A stretch of 64,000 nt of DNA, from contig NZ_QWDD01000001.1 of NCBI RefSeq assembly GCF_003722355.1, positions 2,905,001 through 2,969,000 of the forward strand. The letters are read 5' to 3'. This DNA comes from Methylocystis hirsuta. Lineage in GTDB: Bacteria; Pseudomonadota; Alphaproteobacteria; Rhizobiales; Beijerinckiaceae. This document shows positions 62,567 to 64,000 of the stretch, one piece after another; the first letter of the stretch is position 1; the number at the start of each line of letters is the position of its first letter. The position numbers and the translations under genes were made by a program. The notes below the pieces were generated by a model. It was not told the DNA's origin. It worked only from the letters and a program-made list of their open reading frames with translations, and did no database searches.

Positions 62567-62604
62567 GATTCCCGATCGCGCGCGAAGCGCGCGTCGGGAA
62601 TGAC
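62567..62604. repeat. Right half of the palindromic repeat split by the IS110 element
   Basis: GATTCCCGATCGCGCGCGAA then GCGCGCGTCGGGAATGAC, equivalent to 21439-21476 of the intact copy. It lies 18 bp after the lpd stop and could terminate its transcription. Confidence 0.85.
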
Positions 62605-62622
62605 ATCCGTTCTGGCGTAAAC

Positions 62623-64000
62623 TCAAACGTGAATCGCGCGGCCGAAGGCGGCGAGCACGCTCTCATGCATCGTTTCCGACAGCGTCGGATGCGGAAAGAT
62701 CGTGCGGATCAGCTCTTCTTCGGTCGTCTCGAGATTCATCGCGATGACGAAGCCCTGAATCAGTTCCGTCGCTTCGACCCCAAAAATATGCGCGCCGAGC
62801 AGCCGCCCGCTCTTGGCGTCGAAGATCGTCTTCACGACGCCTTCGAGTTCGCCGAGCGCGATGGCCTTGCCATTGGCGAGATAGGGGAAGCGGCCGATCT
62901 TCACGTCAATCCCCTGCTCCTTCGCCTTCGCCTCGGTCAGACCGACGGACGCGACCTGCGGGTGGCAATAGGTGCAGCCCGGAATGCGCGATCTGTCGAG
63001 CTCGTGCGCATCCCTTCCAGCGATCGCCTCGACGCAGGCGACGCCCTCATGCTCCGCCTTATGTGCGAGCATCGGGCCGCCGGCGACGTCGCCGATCGCG
63101 TAAACGCCTTCAACATTGGTGCGTCCTAAGCCGTCGATCTTGATGACGCCGCGCTCGAGCGCGACGCCGAGCGCTTCTAGCCCGAGATTTTCGACATTGG
63201 CGACGACGCCGATCGCCGACAGCGCGCGCTCGACGTCGAGCGTCTGCGTTTCGCCGTCCGCGGGTTTCAGCGTCACGACGAGGCTGTCGGCCTTCTTCTC
63301 GACGCCTGTCACCGTCGTCGCGACGCGAATGTCGATCCCCTGCTTTTTGAACGATCGATGCGCCAGAGCGGCGATCTCTTCGTCTTCGCTCGGGAGAATA
63401 TGCGGCAGCGCTTCGACGAGAATGACCTCGACGCCAAACGCCCGATAGAAGGAGGCGAATTCGACGCCGATGGCGCCGGCGCCGACGATGAGCAGCGATT
63501 TTGGAAAGCGCTCCGGCTTCATCGCCTCGAAATAGGTCCAGATGAGTCGTCCATCGGGCTCAAGGCCCGGCAGAACGCGCGGGCGCGCGCCGGTCGCGAT
63601 GATGATGTGTTTCGCCTGATAGACGCCGTGGTCGAGCCTCGTTTTCGGCGAGGGCAATTGCGGCGGCATGGGCGGTTTGGTCGGCGCGGCGACGCGCACC
63701 TCGCCCTTTCCGGCGATCGTCGCCTCGCCCCATATGACGTCGATCTTGTTCTTCTTGAGCAGAAACGCCACGCCGCCATTGAGCCGCGTCGCCGCCTCGC
63801 GCGAATGCGCGACGATGCGCGCGACGTCGGCGCTCAAGGCGCCTGGCGAAACGCCGAATCGCTCGCCCTCCTTGGCGAGCCGATAGACCTCGGCCGAGCG
63901 CAGCAGCGCTTTCGTGGGGATGCATCCCCAGTTCAGGCAAATGCCGCCAAGATGTTCGCGCTCGACGACCGCGGTCTTCAGCCCCAATTGCGCGGCGCGA
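62623..64000 (-). CDS. lpdA: Dihydrolipoyl dehydrogenase (E3), N-terminus outside the window
   Basis: About 459 residues visible; the frame continues past the edge (RAAQLGLKTAVVERE reads on from the missing FAD-binding start, about 20-25 residues lost). The redox disulfide is GGICLNWGCIPTKALLRS. The NAD-binding motif is LLIVGAGAIGVEFASFYRAF. The C-terminal catalytic His-Glu is FPHPTLSETMHE. E3 reoxidises lipoamide in the pyruvate or 2-oxoglutarate dehydrogenase complex. The insert KPPMPPQLPSPKTRLDHGVY is found in the alphaproteobacterial PDH-linked form. Confidence 0.94.
   Translation of the reverse strand, partial: RAAQLGLKTAVVEREHLGGICLNWGCIPTKALLRSAEVYRLAKEGERFGVSPGALSADVARIVAHSREAATRLNGGVAFLLKKNKIDVIWGEATIAGKGEVRVAAPTKPPMPPQLPSPKTRLDHGVYQAKHIIIATGARPRVLPGLEPDGRLIWTYFEAMKPERFPKSLLIVGAGAIGVEFASFYRAFGVEVILVEALPHILPSEDEEIAALAHRSFKKQGIDIRVATTVTGVEKKADSLVVTLKPADGETQTLDVERALSAIGVVANVENLGLEALGVALERGVIKIDGLGRTNVEGVYAIGDVAGGPMLAHKAEHEGVACVEAIAGRDAHELDRSRIPGCTYCHPQVASVGLTEAKAKEQGIDVKIGRFPYLANGKAIALGELEGVVKTIFDAKSGRLLGAHIFGVEATELIQGFVIAMNLETTEEELIRTIFPHPTLSETMHESVLAAFGRAIHV

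Overview
The window comes from a GC-rich alphaproteobacterial chromosome, most likely of the order Hyphomicrobiales (Rhizobiales). Gene order is the main evidence: tsaB-rimI-miaB-phoH-ybeY-corC-lnt-(HTH)-metK-trmB, a thioredoxin/YbbN-LON-Trm112 block, tesB-glnK-amtB, an Irr-type Fur protein and a PHA synthase. Two GlnK-AmtB pairs and phaC would suit a free-living methylotroph such as Methylocystis or Methylosinus, but nothing here fixes the genus. Most genes are core housekeeping genes. No rRNA, tRNA or CRISPR array was seen.

Layout. 0-5 kb: dksA (cut by the window edge), icd, trmJ, a SnoaL-like protein, nfuA, tsaB, rimI. 5.2-5.8 kb: a Phd/PIN toxin-antitoxin pair with a palindromic operator. 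5.9-17.2 kb: RNA modification, ribosome maturation, envelope lipidation and SAM synthesis genes (miaB to tesB), packed tightly with many TTG/GTG starts. 17.5-19.4 kb: glnK-amtB, first copy. 19.5-23 kb: repeats, a DUF559 fragment, an exported nucleotidase and gabD. 23-29.7 kb: a YejABEF-type peptide importer with a toxin-antitoxin pair inserted in frame-coupled fashion between yejE and yejF. 29.7-32.5 kb: MaoC hydratase, NlpC/P60 peptidase and leucyl aminopeptidase. 32.6-34.5 kb: a second glnK-amtB pair with a good sigma-54 promoter and a possible NtrC site. 34.5-35.1 kb: a third toxin-antitoxin pair. 35.3-37.4 kb: rplM-rpsI with an IS630 element inserted exactly at the rpsI stop codon. 37.4-44.5 kb: secreted proteins, an MFS transporter, an IS5-type remnant, recA, apt, an L,D-transpeptidase and two Kazal inhibitors, with an inverted pair of 99-bp repeats at 39.2 and 43.5 kb. 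44.8-45.3 kb: a fluoride riboswitch controlling crcB.

45.5-48.35 kb is an AT-richer island and the most interesting part: a HARE-HTH protein overlaps the start of a HEAT-like/CHAT caspase-like protease, followed by a small convergent DUF1653-like gene. This looks like an uncharacterised immunity or stress module.

48.6-64 kb returns to core genes (rplU, rpmA, obgE, pepF, a lytic transglycosylase, irr, peroxiredoxin, phaC, lpd). An IS110-family (IS1111-group-like) element sits inside a palindromic interspersed repeat. The same repeat is present uninterrupted at 21.4 kb, and the element's long 3' non-coding end may encode a guide (seek/bridge) RNA.
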